A DNA stretch of 64,000 nucleotides from Anas platyrhynchos (lineage: Eukaryota; Chordata; Aves; Anseriformes; Anatidae): assembly GCF_047663525.1 (NCBI RefSeq), contig NC_092587.1:37315001-37379000 (forward strand). Reading direction: 5' to 3'. Shown in pieces: positions 13,111-27,469 of the stretch (its first letter is position 1; each line of letters opens with the position of its first letter). The notes beneath the pieces were generated by a model. It was not told where the DNA came from, made no database searches, and saw nothing but the letters and a program-made list of their open reading frames with translations. Position numbers and translations under genes: made by a program.

Positions 13111-16100
13111 CCATGAGTTAAATATAACTAAAAAGCTGAAATAGAAACAAATGGATGGGTAAATGCTGAGGAAACAGACATCATAGAAACATTATAAACA
13201 TGCACACTGTTTTTCAAACAGTTTTTTTGCTTACGATTCAATAAGAAGATATTGGATGTACCTTTGAAGTTAGTGAAGAATTTTCTACACTTTGAGAGTA
13301 AAGTCTTATTCCTCCACTTACACTTTGGTTTGTTTGCACTTATTTTTATAGTTCTTCCTTACCACACTCTTTGTGTTTGCTAACATTTAACATCCACTTC
13401 TGGCTTCAGCTGCAGCTTTTTATATCAGTGTAACCACTTTTCTCATGGTCTCTTGGTGCTTGTTCTCTGCTTTGTTTAGATTAAAAGGAAGGACAGGCAC
13501 TTGCAATCCCACCAATTGCTACTTGAATATTTCCCAGTACCTACTTGTAAATTCCTGGAAGTTTTAGTGAGTTTTGCATAATTCTTCTGATGATTATCTC
13601 TATTGCCTTTTATAAAGCAAAACTTGTGTCAAAGTCATCAGTATTCTGCATTCTGTCTGCTCCAGAAACAACCATAAAGTCAGACGTGACGTTTGCCTGG
13701 ATTTGACTCTGCCAGCCTGAGTATCACTTTCTTTGCAAGGCGTCCAGTTTTTTTCTTTGCACAGCCCAGACCATTAGATGTGCAAGTAGGAGGGAACCAG
13801 AGCTGCAAAGAAGAGACAGCCTTACCTTTTTACACTAGGGACACCGTGTTCAGTGAGCATTTCCACCCCTCTCTCAGAAACAAATTTTCTACCTGACATT
13901 GCCAAGGGCTGTCACTGCTCTGAGCCAGTCTTCAGAGTGAGGAGGGTAGGACTGAGGCAAGATCCTATCCTGAAGAGATATGTATTGAAGTTAAGGCACA
14001 GATAGATCTCAGAAAAATATACACCACTGTGGTGTTTCTACCTTACACTCAAATATTGTTGACCCTTTCTCTCTTCAACCTTCTGCTTATTATATTCACC
14101 TTAAAACAGTATGGAACGTGCAATCAAAATTTCCCAAATTATCATTAAAATTTATTCCTTCATGATTCTTTTGGACTGATCTCTATCATCTGTGCAGTGC
14201 ACAAATATTTTTAACTATTGTAAACTATACTGATGGGCCAGAAACATGCAGTTTACTGTATTTCATCTGAAATTATGCCATTTGGTTCAACATACAATGT
14301 GAATATTCATGATAAGTCACCTACATCAACAGTGTATTTGTCCCCTATTAAAAACCATACTATGCAGATTAAAGTTCCATAGCTCCCTTTTTAATCTCCT
14401 GTTCCACAGTTATGGTGACCTGACTGCAACCTCTATCCCATTAGTCCACCACATGGGGGGTTTATGAACAGTCGGGGAAGTGTACATCCAGTGGCTCATA
14501 AAGAAGTCCACTTCCACAGTTCTGCAGCTAAGTGCTCATATATAGCTAACATTGCTTTAACTACAGGAGACAGAACATTTCAAAGAGTAGTGTTTTTAAA
14601 TGGTTTAACCATTTCATGGTTTTTGATTGTGCTTTATGTTTTATGTAGAACCTACAAATATCTGAAAGAAAACTCAAGATTCAAATGTAGGTGACACCAA
14701 GATCCTTCACCATATTTCAGTCCCATTATGCCAAATACAGGATTGACATCAAAGTGAAAGAGGTCTACAAAATTGACAGCAGCAAATATTCCTTTGGTTC
14801 CAGCACTGCTGAAGACAGTAGAAAAACCTGGACAATTACGCCAACAACTGCCAGCAGGAAACGCTAGGAAGGGCACTGATGAGGAAATGAAAAGCACCAG
14901 GGACAAGAGTGTCTCTGGGTTATGTTGTCCATAAAAGAATTGGGCTTAAGTTTCAATATGCTTGAAAAGTCCCAGGTGCTATTATGAAATCAGGAGAGTG
15001 CCCCCAGGCCTGTGGTATGTATATTGTATATCCTGGAAATGCAGCACAGAAGTTTATGTGTACATTTTCGAAAACACTGCTGTGCAAGATTGACGAACAG
15101 CTGAATTATTCATTGTGGAGAATGAGAATGAGAACAGGAATGAGAACAGAAATAAGAATGAGAATGGTCCAGCTGGTCCAACGTGGGACTGGGATTAAGA
15201 ACTGTTGGGTCATGTTCTGGGTCTGTCTTTGAAATGGCTGTTTAAGAGATTGTACAACTCACCTAGCATACATGCACATTGCCATGTTCGTCTTTTAAAT
15301 AATAATACCAATCTGCTGAGAGGCTTATATAATTTCTGAGAAAGTCATTTAGATACTTGAATGACAGAAGCTATGAGCATGCATTGCATTATTACTGTCC
15401 CATGTGGTCTGCGGCTATCTTCACTGAAATATTAAGCAATGACCCGATTGATTATTCTGATGACTTTTTGAACAGAGCCATTACACAGAGTTACATGTCT
15501 TATTTGCTGACTTGACAAGAAGCCTTGTAGTGGGCCCCAGGTTTCTTGCCCATGGAAGCAGGACCTTAAGAAGACCCTTTTCATGCCCAGAGGTTTACCA
15601 AACAACCAGCCACCATTTTGCTGCCCATGAGTCCAAGAATAGATCTTCGTGCTAGGCTCTCCTCACAGCTTGTTCAAGCTTTGCTTTTATTTCTCTTCCT
15701 CCCTCTCTCCCCTCCCACCCCCCCCCCTTTTTTTCCTTTTTTGCTGGGATAGGAGAGGGTTATTGGTACCTCTGTCTGTCACACGTATTTCTTCCAAAGG
15801 TATTAGCCAGAAGACCTCACATCAATCTTATATAGGCCTTTCCTGTCGGAGATGATCTGCTGACTTTTTTCTTTGCAGAAACTACTATTTTCTAGTTTCT
15901 TTGTTACGCCCTCCACCTTTGGAGAGGTGCAGCTCACACTTGTTTAACAGAGTAAAAAGCCTGTTTTTTTTCCCCTGCAGGACTCCCAGTGACTTCAGCA
16001 ATAATGTCACTGCAAACCGAGATCAAAATTTTCCCTGCATTTGGGAGTGCCTTAACTTAGCTGCTAGAAAAGCCACTGTATTTCAAATAAATATTTACAT

Positions 16101-19100
16101 TTGTGTTTTATTTGTAGCTGATACTTTGGGAAACAATTAAATGTTTCTTTTCCTTACTAAATCTGAATGATTCATATTTGGAGCTGAAGAGTTCGTTGTG
16201 TAATTTTTACTTGCTTGGCTGTATTTTTATTGCTGAATTTGTTATGTTGAAGAATCATGTGTGTCAGATGTAGTCAGCAGGCAATTTCATTACTCATGAG
16301 TACACATTTCTGAGTGTCACATGGATTGTCCAGAAGAAAGTGCAGACTATCAAGCTGGCAACATCAGAAAACGTTCCTCTGAACAACTTGGAACTTTAGG
16401 GACAAATAAAGGTTTTTCAAACTTAAAAATAACCTGCTAGATAATCATTCTATCCATATGTTCCAGGGCTGTTGTATAGTCATTTCCTTATGCTTATTTA
16501 GTTTATATGTTAGTATATGTTGTTTGTAGATAGATTGTGGACTGTTTCCTGACTTCAAAACCCTGAAGTTTCAGCTAGAGTTGAAAAGGAATATTAAGGA
16601 TGTTTTTAATGGGAAAAAAAAAAAAAAAATCTACTGATATTGAACCTCTACTGAGTTTCATACTTCTGACTCCAAGTAAATGCAAAAATCATTAGACAGG
16701 CCACTCCTAATGTGGTGGGTTTCTTGATGCTGAGGATGGAGATCGCATGACTCCATAAACCATTTATACAGTTTTATACGAAGTTATCTGTAAGAAAGTG
16801 CAGTTCAGGGAACATACACACAATCTAGACTCCTCACCCATGTTCCTCTTACCAACATCCTACTGAGGTAGTGGGAAGCATGCGGAAAAACTAGTAGGTG
16901 TGTGCCTTATCTTTGCACCTTCAGCACATGCTTTCCCAGGTGGAGATGCTTTCATCTCCCTGAACTTTCTTGATTAGCTATTAAAATTTGTTGATATATA
17001 GTTGATATATAGAAAGTGTAACATCTTGTATTTGCATTTGTTTTACAGAAGTCCTTACTCCTGGTACAAGAAGTGTAGTTCTAAATGGATATTCCACTGT
17101 CCATCCAAGCAATCGGGGCTTTAATTCTGCTTCTGCTTTCAGTGAAGTTTTAGTTTTTAGCAGACACAAGAGCAGATCTACATTCATGACTGCTTTTTAT
17201 AATTAAACCCCAAAGAGAGGAGCTGCGATTAATGTAATGCAGTTTTCCAAATCAATATTGTGGCTTCTTCCTCCCTGATCTGCTGAAATACAATTTCAGA
17301 ACACAGAACACATTGAAGGCTCTTGGGGGGGAAAGGCACAGCACCTAGCATTTCCTCATTGTCTGAGAAACTAAAAACTAGGTAGGTAGACCTAAAAGAA
17401 GAGAAGCCAAGGGGAATTGGGAGAGCTAAGCAGTTCTATATAGCAAGGGACAACAGCTTAAGCCACTGTTGTGCCTGTGATGGTTCCCTGCAGGGGGAAA
17501 GTATTATCAACCTCCTCCTTGCTTCCTCATTAGTTATTTTTGGCTACAGACAAGTCCTTCATTCCTCTTTACCAAGAATGCTAGACTTCCGTCACCATCA
17601 GAAGAAGAACAACAGCAGCAAAACAATGTGCATGTCTGCGTGCACTCAAAAGAATGATGATCAAGTATAGAAACTGTTGTGACATTTGAACAGAATAAAG
17701 AGTGTTTCTAATTTAGCAACTGCATTTATGTCATAAAATGTTATACTGGCAAAGATATAACATACTTTGTAAATACATTTTCCAGGCTTTTCCAAAGTCG
17801 GCTCATGCTACGAATATTTCATTTTGCAAAGTTCAAGAAGTACTATGAATGTTTCCAAAACAGGGAGGCCTGCAATTGCAAGATACAGATTATTAGGTGA
17901 ACCTGCAGAGGACTATACGCCATCAGAGGACCAGGTGTCTAGCTGAAATGTAGATGTTTGAATTGCCGATGACTCAAGCTAGGTGAGACGAATCCTGGCC
18001 CATATGTCTTCTTGATTTTACAGGCTCTCTTGGAAGCAGAGCCTGGAGTAGGCAGTGAAAATACTGAGACATTTTTGTTCTGAAAACCAGAAAGTTTGGT
18101 GTTCCCCAGGCAGGTCTACTCACCATATGTCTTTACATTTGTTCTGTATCATAAAATTGACTTTTTGTTGCTTGGTTAAATACAACATTTTTAAGAAGCC
18201 AACATATGGAGGTATCATGCCACTTTTCAGAACTGGGATGCTATGGAGAGCAATGGGGAATTCTGTTTAAAATTTGGTGTTAGGATCTATCCTCAAAAAA
18301 TCTCTGCTAAATGGGGGAAAGAATAAGATAAGTTTTTTTATGAGAAGTACCTCTTCTTAAAATATTAATAAATTACTTAACATAGTATAAGCTCGCTGAA
18401 TCAGAAAATGTTTGTGGCAGTTGTTGAGTGTTATACTGAGGATTTGATTCTGTGCAACTAAATGCATGAAAATTCTTTACACATAGACAGATGTTTAAGA
18501 TGCAAATACATTAGAGATGAACCTGTCAAGTCTAAAAAAAAAAATCTTTGCTTGCAGTTTTCTCCATCTTTCAAGTAACATTCATTTCATTATTATTTTT
18601 GTGTTTCAGGGTAAGGAGTAAATAATGTAATAGCAACCAGCTGTCTCACTGGCACCAGTCTCCCTGCCCCCTGAGGCTTCGATACAGTCAGGAGGTGTCT
18701 CATGCTGTGAAAGCCAGCAGAAGAGAGATCGGAGGGAGGAGGGAAAACCGGGAGTTAAAAACAAAAATAAAAATAAAAATATCTCTAGTTCAGATTCAGC
18801 ACACTCTGGACCAAATTCTTGCCCTCAAGGGTAAAGAAGAAGGCTCTGCAGAAATGTGGTGCTGCCCAAGGGCAATACACATGTTGGGTGATGGCAATGA
18901 CAGGAGCCACATCTACATTGCTTCAGAAGAATATGTCGATTTTATGGGAGCTTTCTGAGTCTTGCCATTTCCCTCTGGACTAGGTCGCACAGGTTGTACT
19001 GAACATCATCTGGAGGTAATGTGGTGGGAAATATCCTACCCACTTGCTCCCACATCATACTATTCCCTACATCCTAATACTTCAGATGACTAGTGTCATC

Positions 19101-21639
19101 CTCAGAGCCATCCACCCACTTTCGTAACCTCCCTACATCTGAGCGGAGGAAGTCTCAGCAGCGAGGTTCTCTGTCAGCACAGCTCACGCCAGACCTTAGG
19201 TTCAGAGTAACCCATCTTGTTTCACACGAGCTCCCAACGCTCTGCCGGCGTGCCAGCATCGTCGCTGAATCACCGAAGCATCTTAGTCAGCCTGCTTAAA
19301 ATGGCACAGCTCTGAATTGTCTGGTTGCCTCCTCCAAATTGCATCTGACCTTCTGCCAATCCCGCTCACTTGTTTCTAGCTTCAGGCCTCTTCTCTGAAT
19401 GTGCACCCCCACGCTCCCTGAGGCATCTATGCTCCACAGGCCATGCTGCTGTCTGCATCCCTTTCCTCCGAAGAGGTTCTGACGCTTTCCTCCATTTGCT
19501 CTATCAGACCATCAAACCTTCAGGGCGAGGGCTTATTGTGTGTTAGGCGCTGACCCCTTCCTGTACCGCATCATGTACATTTACAGCACTATCAATTATT
19601 TAAAACAGCTCTGCCTTCAGTTCAGCCACACGCTGAGTTAAGCTCCATAGCCTTTGGGTAGTTCGCAGCAATTTTATTTTTCTTCCTCAGTGTTTCACAA
19701 ATTGCTTGCTACTTTGTAGCACTTGTTACTATTTGCTAGAGGAGATGATATGGTGTATTATCACTCAATAGAAGTGTTTTTGTGGAGATAGTGTTAGCTT
19801 TCTTCCCAAAAATTCAGATATGCCTGCATCGGAATGTAATCCCAGACCCTACCCCCAGAGGGTCCTTGACTTCATTAGCACCTTCATTTAGTTCAGACAA
19901 GTAATTATTAATATCAACATCTAATTCTAGCAAATCTAGCTGTATGTGCCACAAGGTGACAAGATGTAATAAACATAAAACCATATAGACTTAGAAGAAG
20001 GAAAAAATGTTCCCTTCAGTTAGCAAGGGACAGACAAGATAGCAATAGCAACAAACACTGATGCACATAAGTAGATTCATATTTTTTATCTTAATCTTGT
20101 TCCCATGCACCAAGGTAATTGTTTAATGCTTTTTCCTTTGAAGTGCTGGGGACAATTTTAATTATTTACTCAGGTTAATGAAGATGTTAAGCTCTGCCTT
20201 GTGCAATATAAATACCAGGATGTTAGACGACATACATGCTATTTTTATTTAGCTCAGGAATAGCTGCAGACAAATGCACAAGGCACACAGGGCAGTGCTC
20301 TGCCAGGCTGCTGCAGCCATCTCCAGCCCCACATCCACCCTGTAGGCCCTATACCCCGAGGTAGGCCGGGGCCATACAGAGCAACCTCAGGACCTTCACC
20401 TCTCCCAGTGGCCCTTCAGCTTGCTGGCTGAAGCCTGGTGAAGTTAAGCCTCTGCAAGCAATGTCCTCGTCCTCTTCCACTCCCTCCTCCAGTGCAGGGC
20501 TGTTCTTGCAGTACCTGGAAGGCAATGCTGCTCCTCACCAAGGTCTAGGGCTAAAGGTCCTCCTCTTCAAGGTCTAGGGTCTAGCAAGGCCTGTGGGCTC
20601 CCCTCCTGTCTTCCCATCCCATGTGTGCTCAGGGATAAACCAAGAATTATGAGGTCAGGGCACACAAGGACATGGCAAAAGCCAGACAGGATGAGGGACC
20701 TGTCCTGCTCTTGCCTGTGTGTGTAGGCATGTGGCAATTCCCAGAGGAATCTGGGAGTAAGCCAGGAGACCATGTCACCAAATAACTCACATGCTATAGT
20801 CATGAAGAGTCCAAAAATGTTATTGTTCCTATTTTTCTCTCTTCAGGCTTGGACCTCTAAATAATATTTTTTCGTCTAGCATGCCAAGAACATTAGACCC
20901 TAGAACTACTGAGCCTCATCACAGAAGACACAACATTCCCTCTATTCAGGCAAGCCCTCAAATCAAAACGTTACTTAGACTACTCAACAGACATGGTATA
21001 ACACACAACAATCAAGCTTTTAATGGGAAAGCTGGAGGGAAGAGAAACTGTTACCTGAACCACTTCCCATGACCTGTAGGTCTGTGCCCAGCCTCCAGCA
21101 GTCCCATGGTAGCTGGTAGACTGGGAATGTCTCAGCTGAACATGGCCAGCAGTAGCTCAGTCACTGCCAAAGCTTCTAAACTAAAGGACAGGAAAAGAAG
21201 GGGCAAAATCCTAAGGCATAGTTCTTAAATTTTGCTCAGATGTCAAAACCTCTGCATATGAAAAACTTACACGAGGAATTACAGAGAAGAGCCTGTCTCC
21301 CTGTTTCAATGCAGTACATCTGAGCTAGGTTGGGACAAGGCTCTCTGGGGAGACTAATACTGGCTGTGACACTGCCTGGCTGCATCCTCAAAAGGAGTAT
21401 GGAGGAAAGAGGAAGACCAAGAAATGAACGGTCTAAGCCAGATACTTGAATAGTTCTCCTGATATCTTCTCTGTCATTTTAAGCCTTTGGCCAGCAGAAC
21501 CATTTTGCACCATGTGTGAAAAGATGTCATCATTAGAAGTGTTTTTGAATATCTGATTGAGAAAAAATTCCTTTGTGCTTCAGTTGAAACCCATTTCTTC
21601 TTGTCTGACTGGAGCACTTGACACTTAGCTTCTTTATTC
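13111..21639. other. Intergenic DNA, no gene seen
   Basis: This is AT-rich DNA without a credible exon, RNA gene or identifiable young repeat. Open frames are short (at most about 90 codons) and scattered on both strands. Short simple tracts occur at 15119-15167, 15716-15740 (C then T run) and 16614-16629 (A16). Confidence 0.55.
15119..15167. repeat. Degenerate GAGAAT/GAGAAC hexamer array
   Basis: About eight hexamer-like units (AGAATG, AGAACA, GGAATG and variants) lie in tandem. All are purine-rich except the periodic T or C, so the tract is an imperfect microsatellite rather than a coding repeat. Confidence 0.85.
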
Positions 21640-21910
21640 TTTTTTCTCCTGTATCTCCAGAATCTCAATATTGTGTTTAAAGTCTCATCCTCTCTTCCAG
21701 TGAACTCATGGTCACTCCTCAAATGGTGTTGTCTGCAAATTTAATAACCCGTTTCATCATTTGAGATGTTAATGGGAACATTAAATAGTACCAGACCGAG
21801 AGAAGCCTCTGTCCAACCCTACTACATACCTCTGTACAGTTTTGGTGAACTATCAGTTACCACTTTCCAGACACGGTTATGCAATGAACTTGGCTAATCA
21901 TGCCTTGTAT
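21640..21910 (-). mobile_element. Ancient CR1-like LINE remnant (minus strand)
   Basis: TGTCTGCAAATTTAATAACC at 21732 onwards, then AACATTAAATAGTACCAGAC and the downstream order of phrases, match what I know of old CR1/L3-type LINE coding DNA read in reverse. In that family this segment encodes part of the reverse transcriptase. Stops and indels are frequent and no usable frame remains. It is far more diverged than the copy near 24.3 kb, implying an old insertion. The limits are approximate. Confidence 0.6.
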
Positions 21911-24314
21911 CACACTCAGGAGCCCCAGTAACTTCACCAGTGATCAGGGGAGGTGATCCAAGAAATCATAAGGACATACCTCCAACCTTCAGGATCTTCC
22001 ACCCTTACTCCTCATGTTTTTGCTGCTTTCTACACTTCCTCCCATTCATCACATCCCTGCTGGAGGCACCACAACAGCAGGAGGATAGTGCCAGTGCCAC
22101 TCTGAGGAGCAGCTACCAGTGGAGCTACACAGAAAAGACCCTATGGCACTGGGCAGGGGACTCCAGGCAAGTTCTTACTCCTACATTTTGTCTAGGGAAG
22201 AACCTAGAAGTCCTGGAGAAGAGTTTAACAATGCTACTAGCTTTTATGATTTCAACCTAGGGATCTTACTCCGAGACTCTGTGGTGAAATGCAGAAAAGA
22301 AGAACTTAAGCAAAAACAGACCAGAGACTGAAAATGCCGAATGAGGAGGAAATAATTTTGAAATTTTTGCTTGTCCACAAAGCTCATTAAAAAGCCACAG
22401 ACACACAGCAGAAATAAGGCCTCTAAAAGCAACACTATAAAACTGTACCCTTTGTTTGACCCGCGGCTCACAGTTTAGGCAGCCTGGGGCTAGAAGTGGA
22501 TGGTGTTCTTATCCAAGTTTTAAGTAATCATCATGGTGCACTTGCCATTTTTTCCTATGTCTGACCAAAAAGATCCAATTGAAACTACCCACATATTTTT
22601 AAAAATGTTTAAAATTCTTTTTTCAGTGAAGCTGAGGTTTTACTCATCATCCCTCAGCTCAAAAAGGGAAGCAACAGAGGAAAAGCAAAGTATAAATTTA
22701 TGATGGCTGGTCCTCTATGTATTCCCCAAATCTCCTTTACTTGCCTATTATGCATAGTCTTGCTTCTTTCAGGCCTTCCAAAAGATGTACATTTCAGTAA
22801 GGAATTTGAGTGAAAGGAGCAGTGGCCTTAGTGACTCCTTAAGGCAATGGCTGCAATAATCCCTTCAGAAGAGAAAATATACATACACTTAACTTGATTA
22901 ATATTCTGCAGGATAAAGTATTACTTTTAGAATGACTTCTTACGTGAATAGATGAGCATCTTCTAATGTTCAAAGTGTCTTTTACTGCTAAAAGCAGCGT
23001 GCAATGCAAATAGCATGACCTTGTAGAGCACACTCCAGTTACAGGACATACTGCTGTGAAATGCATGCGGTATGAACAGTCAATTGAGCAAAACCTGTCC
23101 CAAATAGGTAAAGTTTTATACCTAAGACATTTTCTGGGTGTAGTCCCACAGCAGGAGCCACTGTGGAAGTCGTTTTATAGCTTGTATTTCTGATTATCTT
23201 TTACAAGAATAAAATACTTCAAACAATGTGTATTTGCCATCAAACTTGGGGTAATAAACTAATGCTTCTCTGGGACATATTGTGAGGATAATAGTGTACT
23301 GGGAATGCTTTCCTCGAGCAAGAAGTCATTCTCTCTCCTTATTGGGGGACCATTCAGAAATAACTGTTTTCCATTGACTCCAAGAAACAGACAATTGCAG
23401 CCCTTGTACTTGAACATTCTCTTCATGTGTGCTTCTGTGTGCTATGCTACTCTTCAGGAAAAATAATTTTGGAATGGGTAAACACATCCAGACTAACATT
23501 AAGCTAGTTAGCAAGTGTAACGAGAAGTAGTGGCATTTGCAGACGACTACTATGTGTACTCAGGCTGCTTGTACTCTAGTTGCTAGCCTGTGCTGTCATA
23601 TCTTATTAAAATTAACACAGGTATCTCATAGTCAAATCTATCTTGAGTAAATGTTTATATTCTGTGTAGACATATCCAGTTCAAAAGCCAGAAAAAGTGG
23701 AACAAGTGTCTCTAAAGAAGCACTTCTCCTAATCTTTTTTTTTTTTTTTTGTCTTTTTGCATATTAGGAAAATAGGCTTTCTTTGTGGAAGTTCTTATTA
23801 TAGTCTTAGAATAGATTGGCATGCTAGGGGCTGAGTCATATTGGGTTTGATCTCCCTTATAAGGCAGCAAACCAGGAGTAACTCCACAGAAATTCATGAA
23901 ATAAAACTAGGCTAAGTGGGATCAGAATCAGCCTCACAAGCTTGTGCAGGGTTTCCTGCTGATGATACGTGTATTTTGAAGTTAGCCCTCACCTTATACA
24001 TCACTACAGTGACAATCACTGTTGTTGGAATTGTACAAGAGTCCAAATCCACACAGGAGAGCACACTGCAGTACGACCTGAGAAAGAGCTTTTGGTTTAA
24101 TGTATGATGTATGAGAGTCATTCAAACACACTATCGATATTTGCACTCCATAATGTTAATGGGACTAAAAGCATAAGTAAGGGTTACAAGATAATCCCTG
24201 ACATCATTCTACTAAAACATTCGTTTTTTTCTGATTCACCTGGCTGTTGTATAACTAGACTTGTGGACTTGTGCAATTGGTGTGCAATTTTTTGTGAAAC
24301 TTGTGTAACTGGGC
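21911..24314. other. Intergenic DNA, no gene seen
   Basis: This stretch holds AT-rich unique sequence with a T run near 23736-23750. The open frames are short and lack domain signatures. Confidence 0.55.
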
Positions 24315-25446
24315 TACCTGGACTTGTGCAAAGCATTTGACACTGTTTTGCATGATATCCTCGCCTCTAAATTGCAGAGACAGGATTTGACAGATGGACA
24401 GTGGGTAAGGAATTGGCTGAATGGTTGCACTCAAAGAGTTGCAGTCAATGGCTCAAAGTCCAGGTGGAGACCAGTAATAAGTGGTGTTCCTCAGGGGCCA
24501 GTACTGGGACCAACGCTGTTTAACGTCTGTAGGTGACATGGACAATAGGATCGAGTGCACCCTCAGCAAGTTTGCTGATGCCACCAAGCAGTGTGGCATG
24601 GTCAACATGCTGGGGAGAAGGGATGCAATCCAGAGGTACCTGGGCAGGCTTCAGGAGTGGCCTGTGTGAACCTCCTGAAGTTCAATAAGGTCCTGCTGCT
24701 GGGTTGGGGCAACTCCAAACACAAATACAGGCTGGGTGGGGAATGAATTGAGAGCAGCCCTACAGAGAAGGACCTGGGGGTGCTGGTTGATGAGCCAGTA
24801 ATGTGTGCTTGCAGCCCGGAAAGCCAACCATATCCTGGGCTGCATCAAAAGAAGCATGGCCAGCAGGTCAAAGGGGGTGACTCTCCTCCTCTACTCTGCT
24901 CCTTGTAGGACCCCACTTGGAGTGCTGTGTTCAGCTCTGGGGCCCCCAGCGCAAGAAGGACATAGACCTGTTAGTATGAGCCCAAAGGAGGGTCATGAAA
25001 ATGCTCAGAGGGCTGGAGCACCTCTCCTACAAAGACAGACTGAGAGGGTTGGGGTTGTTCAGCCTGGAGAAGAGAAGGCTCCAGGGAGACCTTACAGTGG
25101 CCTTCCAGTGCCTAAAGGAGGCCTGCAGGAAAGCTGGGGAGGGACTTTTTGTCAGGGAGTGTAGTGATAGGACAAGGAGCAATTGTTTTAAAGTAAAAAA
25201 GAGTAGATTTAGATTAGATTAGATATAAGGAAGAAATTCTTTACTCAGAGGGTGGTGAGGCCCTGGCACAGGCTGCCCAGAGCAGCTGTGGGTGCCCCAT
25301 CCCTGGAGGTGCTCAAGGCCAGGCTGGATGGGGCTTTGGGCAGCCTGGTCTGGTGGGAGGTGTCCCTGCCCATGGCAGGGGGGTGGAGCTGGGTGGGCTT
25401 TAAGGTCCCTTCCAACCCAAACCATTCTGTGGTTCTATGATTCTAT
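24315..25446 (+). pseudogene. 5'-truncated CR1 LINE: broken reverse transcriptase plus 3' end
   Basis: CR1 LINEs encode an endonuclease/reverse transcriptase that copies the element by target-primed reverse transcription. This copy starts within the RT domain: frame 24324-24536 reads KAFDTVLHD, then [15 protein letters not shown], both typical RT palm motifs. The next segment (24538-24669) is in another frame and reads ECTLSKFADATK. The usual FADD catalytic box has its second Asp codon changed to Ala (GCC at 24580-24582). Further pieces, RKANHILGCIKRS (24805 on), HLSYKDRLRGLGLFSLEKRR (24995 on) and PWHRLPRAAVGAPSLEV (25252 on), sit in three different frames. At least three frameshifts plus stops therefore make it inactive. 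The end at 25400-25446 has TTCCAACCCAAACCATTCTG and ATTCTATG-type octamers, the standard CR1 tail. About 1.1 kb of a roughly 4.5-kb element remains. Identity to the family is clear; the exact subfamily is not. Confidence 0.93.
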
Positions 25447-26028
25447 ACACTGTGTATTAAAAACTACTGGGGAATTCTTTGTGATTTAGCTCTAAAAACT
25501 GGTTCACGAATCTTGTGATCTGACTAGCTTAAAAGCCCACTTGTTCCCAGACATGTAAGCAACACTATAACAACATAAAATAGCAAATCATCTCATCTTC
25601 AGACAATTCCTGAGAATGTATTATTGCCTAATTGCTATCAGTTTTGTTGGCAAAGAATGTACCTACTTCTTTTCATGGTATATTCATTTCAAACCATTTC
25701 TATTGCAGTCCCTGCTGTTCTTCTTCATTATTTTTATCCTCTATGGGCCATGAATCACATTGCTGAATCCAATGTCTTTTCTTAAAAGCCAGTTTTCCTT
25801 GCTAAGTTGTTAATTTTTTTTTTCTGTTGGCTTTGATGTCTTTCTTCAGTTTCCCAGTGCATCTTCAGAACTCCAATTCATTTCAGGCTTTTATTTCTGT
25901 TGATGTCTTCCCTTTAATTTATTACTACATATGCCAGCAATTTACAACTGTCTGATTTCTTTAATTTGAATTTTTCACGCAATAATAAGTAAGACACTAA
26001 GTTCATATAGTGCTATCAACCTAGGGTG

Positions 26029-26062
26029 AAAAAAAAAAAAAAAAGGAAAGAAAAAAAAAAAA
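26029..26062. repeat. Two A runs separated by GGAAAG
   Basis: A16 and A12 are separated by a six-base purine spacer. This is low-complexity sequence. Confidence 0.93.
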
Positions 26063-26340
26063 GTGAGTGGTGTACCAAATATCATCTTCAGTTTCTATAT
26101 GATTCCAAATCTTCATTATATTTTTGGTCCAAATCTAAAAGGTAAGGACAAAGATATGTAAATTACAAACAACAATGAAAATAACTCTGAAGGAAAGTCC
26201 AGTGTATTTGAGAGCATAATTGTGTTTAGCAATGAAGCTAAAATACTCACTTTTTCAAAATGCATTCTAAATTTCAAGCCCAAATGCCCAAGGCCATTTG
26301 AAACTCACTTTCAAGAATAGTTTGAAGGTGAACTGCTCTA

Positions 26341-26375
26341 GGGGGGGTGGAAAAAAAAAAAAAAAAAAAAAAAAA
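26341..26375. repeat. G7-TGG-A25 homopolymer junction
   Basis: A short G run is followed directly by 25 uninterrupted A bases. Such tracts are likely length-polymorphic and prone to sequencing error. Confidence 0.95.
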
Positions 26376-27469
26376 CATGCAGATATTGCACACAGCAAAA
26401 CCCAGCCTGAGCCAAAACTGTTCCCTTTGCTCATCTCCTGTCACTGTTTTCATTGTCTCAAATGTTCGGATGTTCATGTTCTAACCTTCATGAGGGCTAC
26501 AGAGCAGGGAGAAAGCATAGGGACCATAGGGGAAAAAGAGGAGAAAGAGATAAAGGAAAGAGGAAGAAACAAAGACTTACAGAATTTCCCTGTGTTTTTT
26601 TCATTCCCTCCAGAATATTTTGTGCAACCCACCGTTCCCCATTTAGCTCACTACAGGCACAAAAGCATAATTTCTCTGTGTTTTCAGTTCACCGTTGAGA
26701 TCTCACTCTCCTGAAGTTAAATTCCCATAAAGCTCTAACATACCGAAACATTCTGCTTGTATTACATGGAAAAGGCTTATATTTTATGTAGATGTAATAT
26801 ATAAAGGTGGTGTTTTCTGTATGTGGTTAAAAAGGAAAATGGAGAATACAGCATACTTAAATTCAAGAAGGGAAAACGTGCACATACTTCTAAAGGAAAA
26901 AAAAATCAGACACAATTCTCTTTGTTATGTTCATAAAATCATCATTTCTGTCTGATTCCTTTTAAGTTCAAAGCACTGGGTTTTTTTAGTAAATGAGACA
27001 AGGGGGAAATGGTGAGGAAATGGTGAAAACAGTTTCCCTGGGGAAAACTATTCCCCAGTTCTGAAAAAAGTTTGAACATATTTAAACCTTAGGGAGATGA
27101 AAGCATTTTCCATTACATTTGTGCTTCTCCTTTTTTTTTTTCTTATTATTATTTTTACATAATATAGCACAGAAAGAAAGTAGTAGACCATTCAGATTGA
27201 TAAAACTGCTCTTCCTTTGGCTGACACCAATCTCTTCTTTCATACAACCTTTTGAAAGGTCTCCCACCATTTTCAATGGGGTGGCAAGGTCCTTCTTGCT
27301 GTCTCTACATTGGCCCCTCATTCAGCTTTTAGGGTTTTGTAAGTGTTTTTTTGTCTGATGGGACTAAGAAAGAAAATTCAGTACAAAAAAAGAAGAGTAG
27401 TTTCAGTTATGTCCCAGATTTTTAAAATATATTTCCATATGAAATACCCTGGAAATCTTTATATATACC

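Larger units (their letters stand above)
25447..27469. other. Intergenic DNA, no gene seen
   Basis: AT-rich DNA without supported exons. It includes A-rich tracts at 26029-26062 and 26351-26375. The purine-rich segment at 26516-26575 gives a charged open frame that I regard as compositional. Confidence 0.55.

Noticed and set aside
25252..25440. Short + strand frame as an independent small protein
   Set aside because: It is the frameshifted C-terminal end and 3' untranslated part of the CR1 copy at 24.3-25.4 kb.
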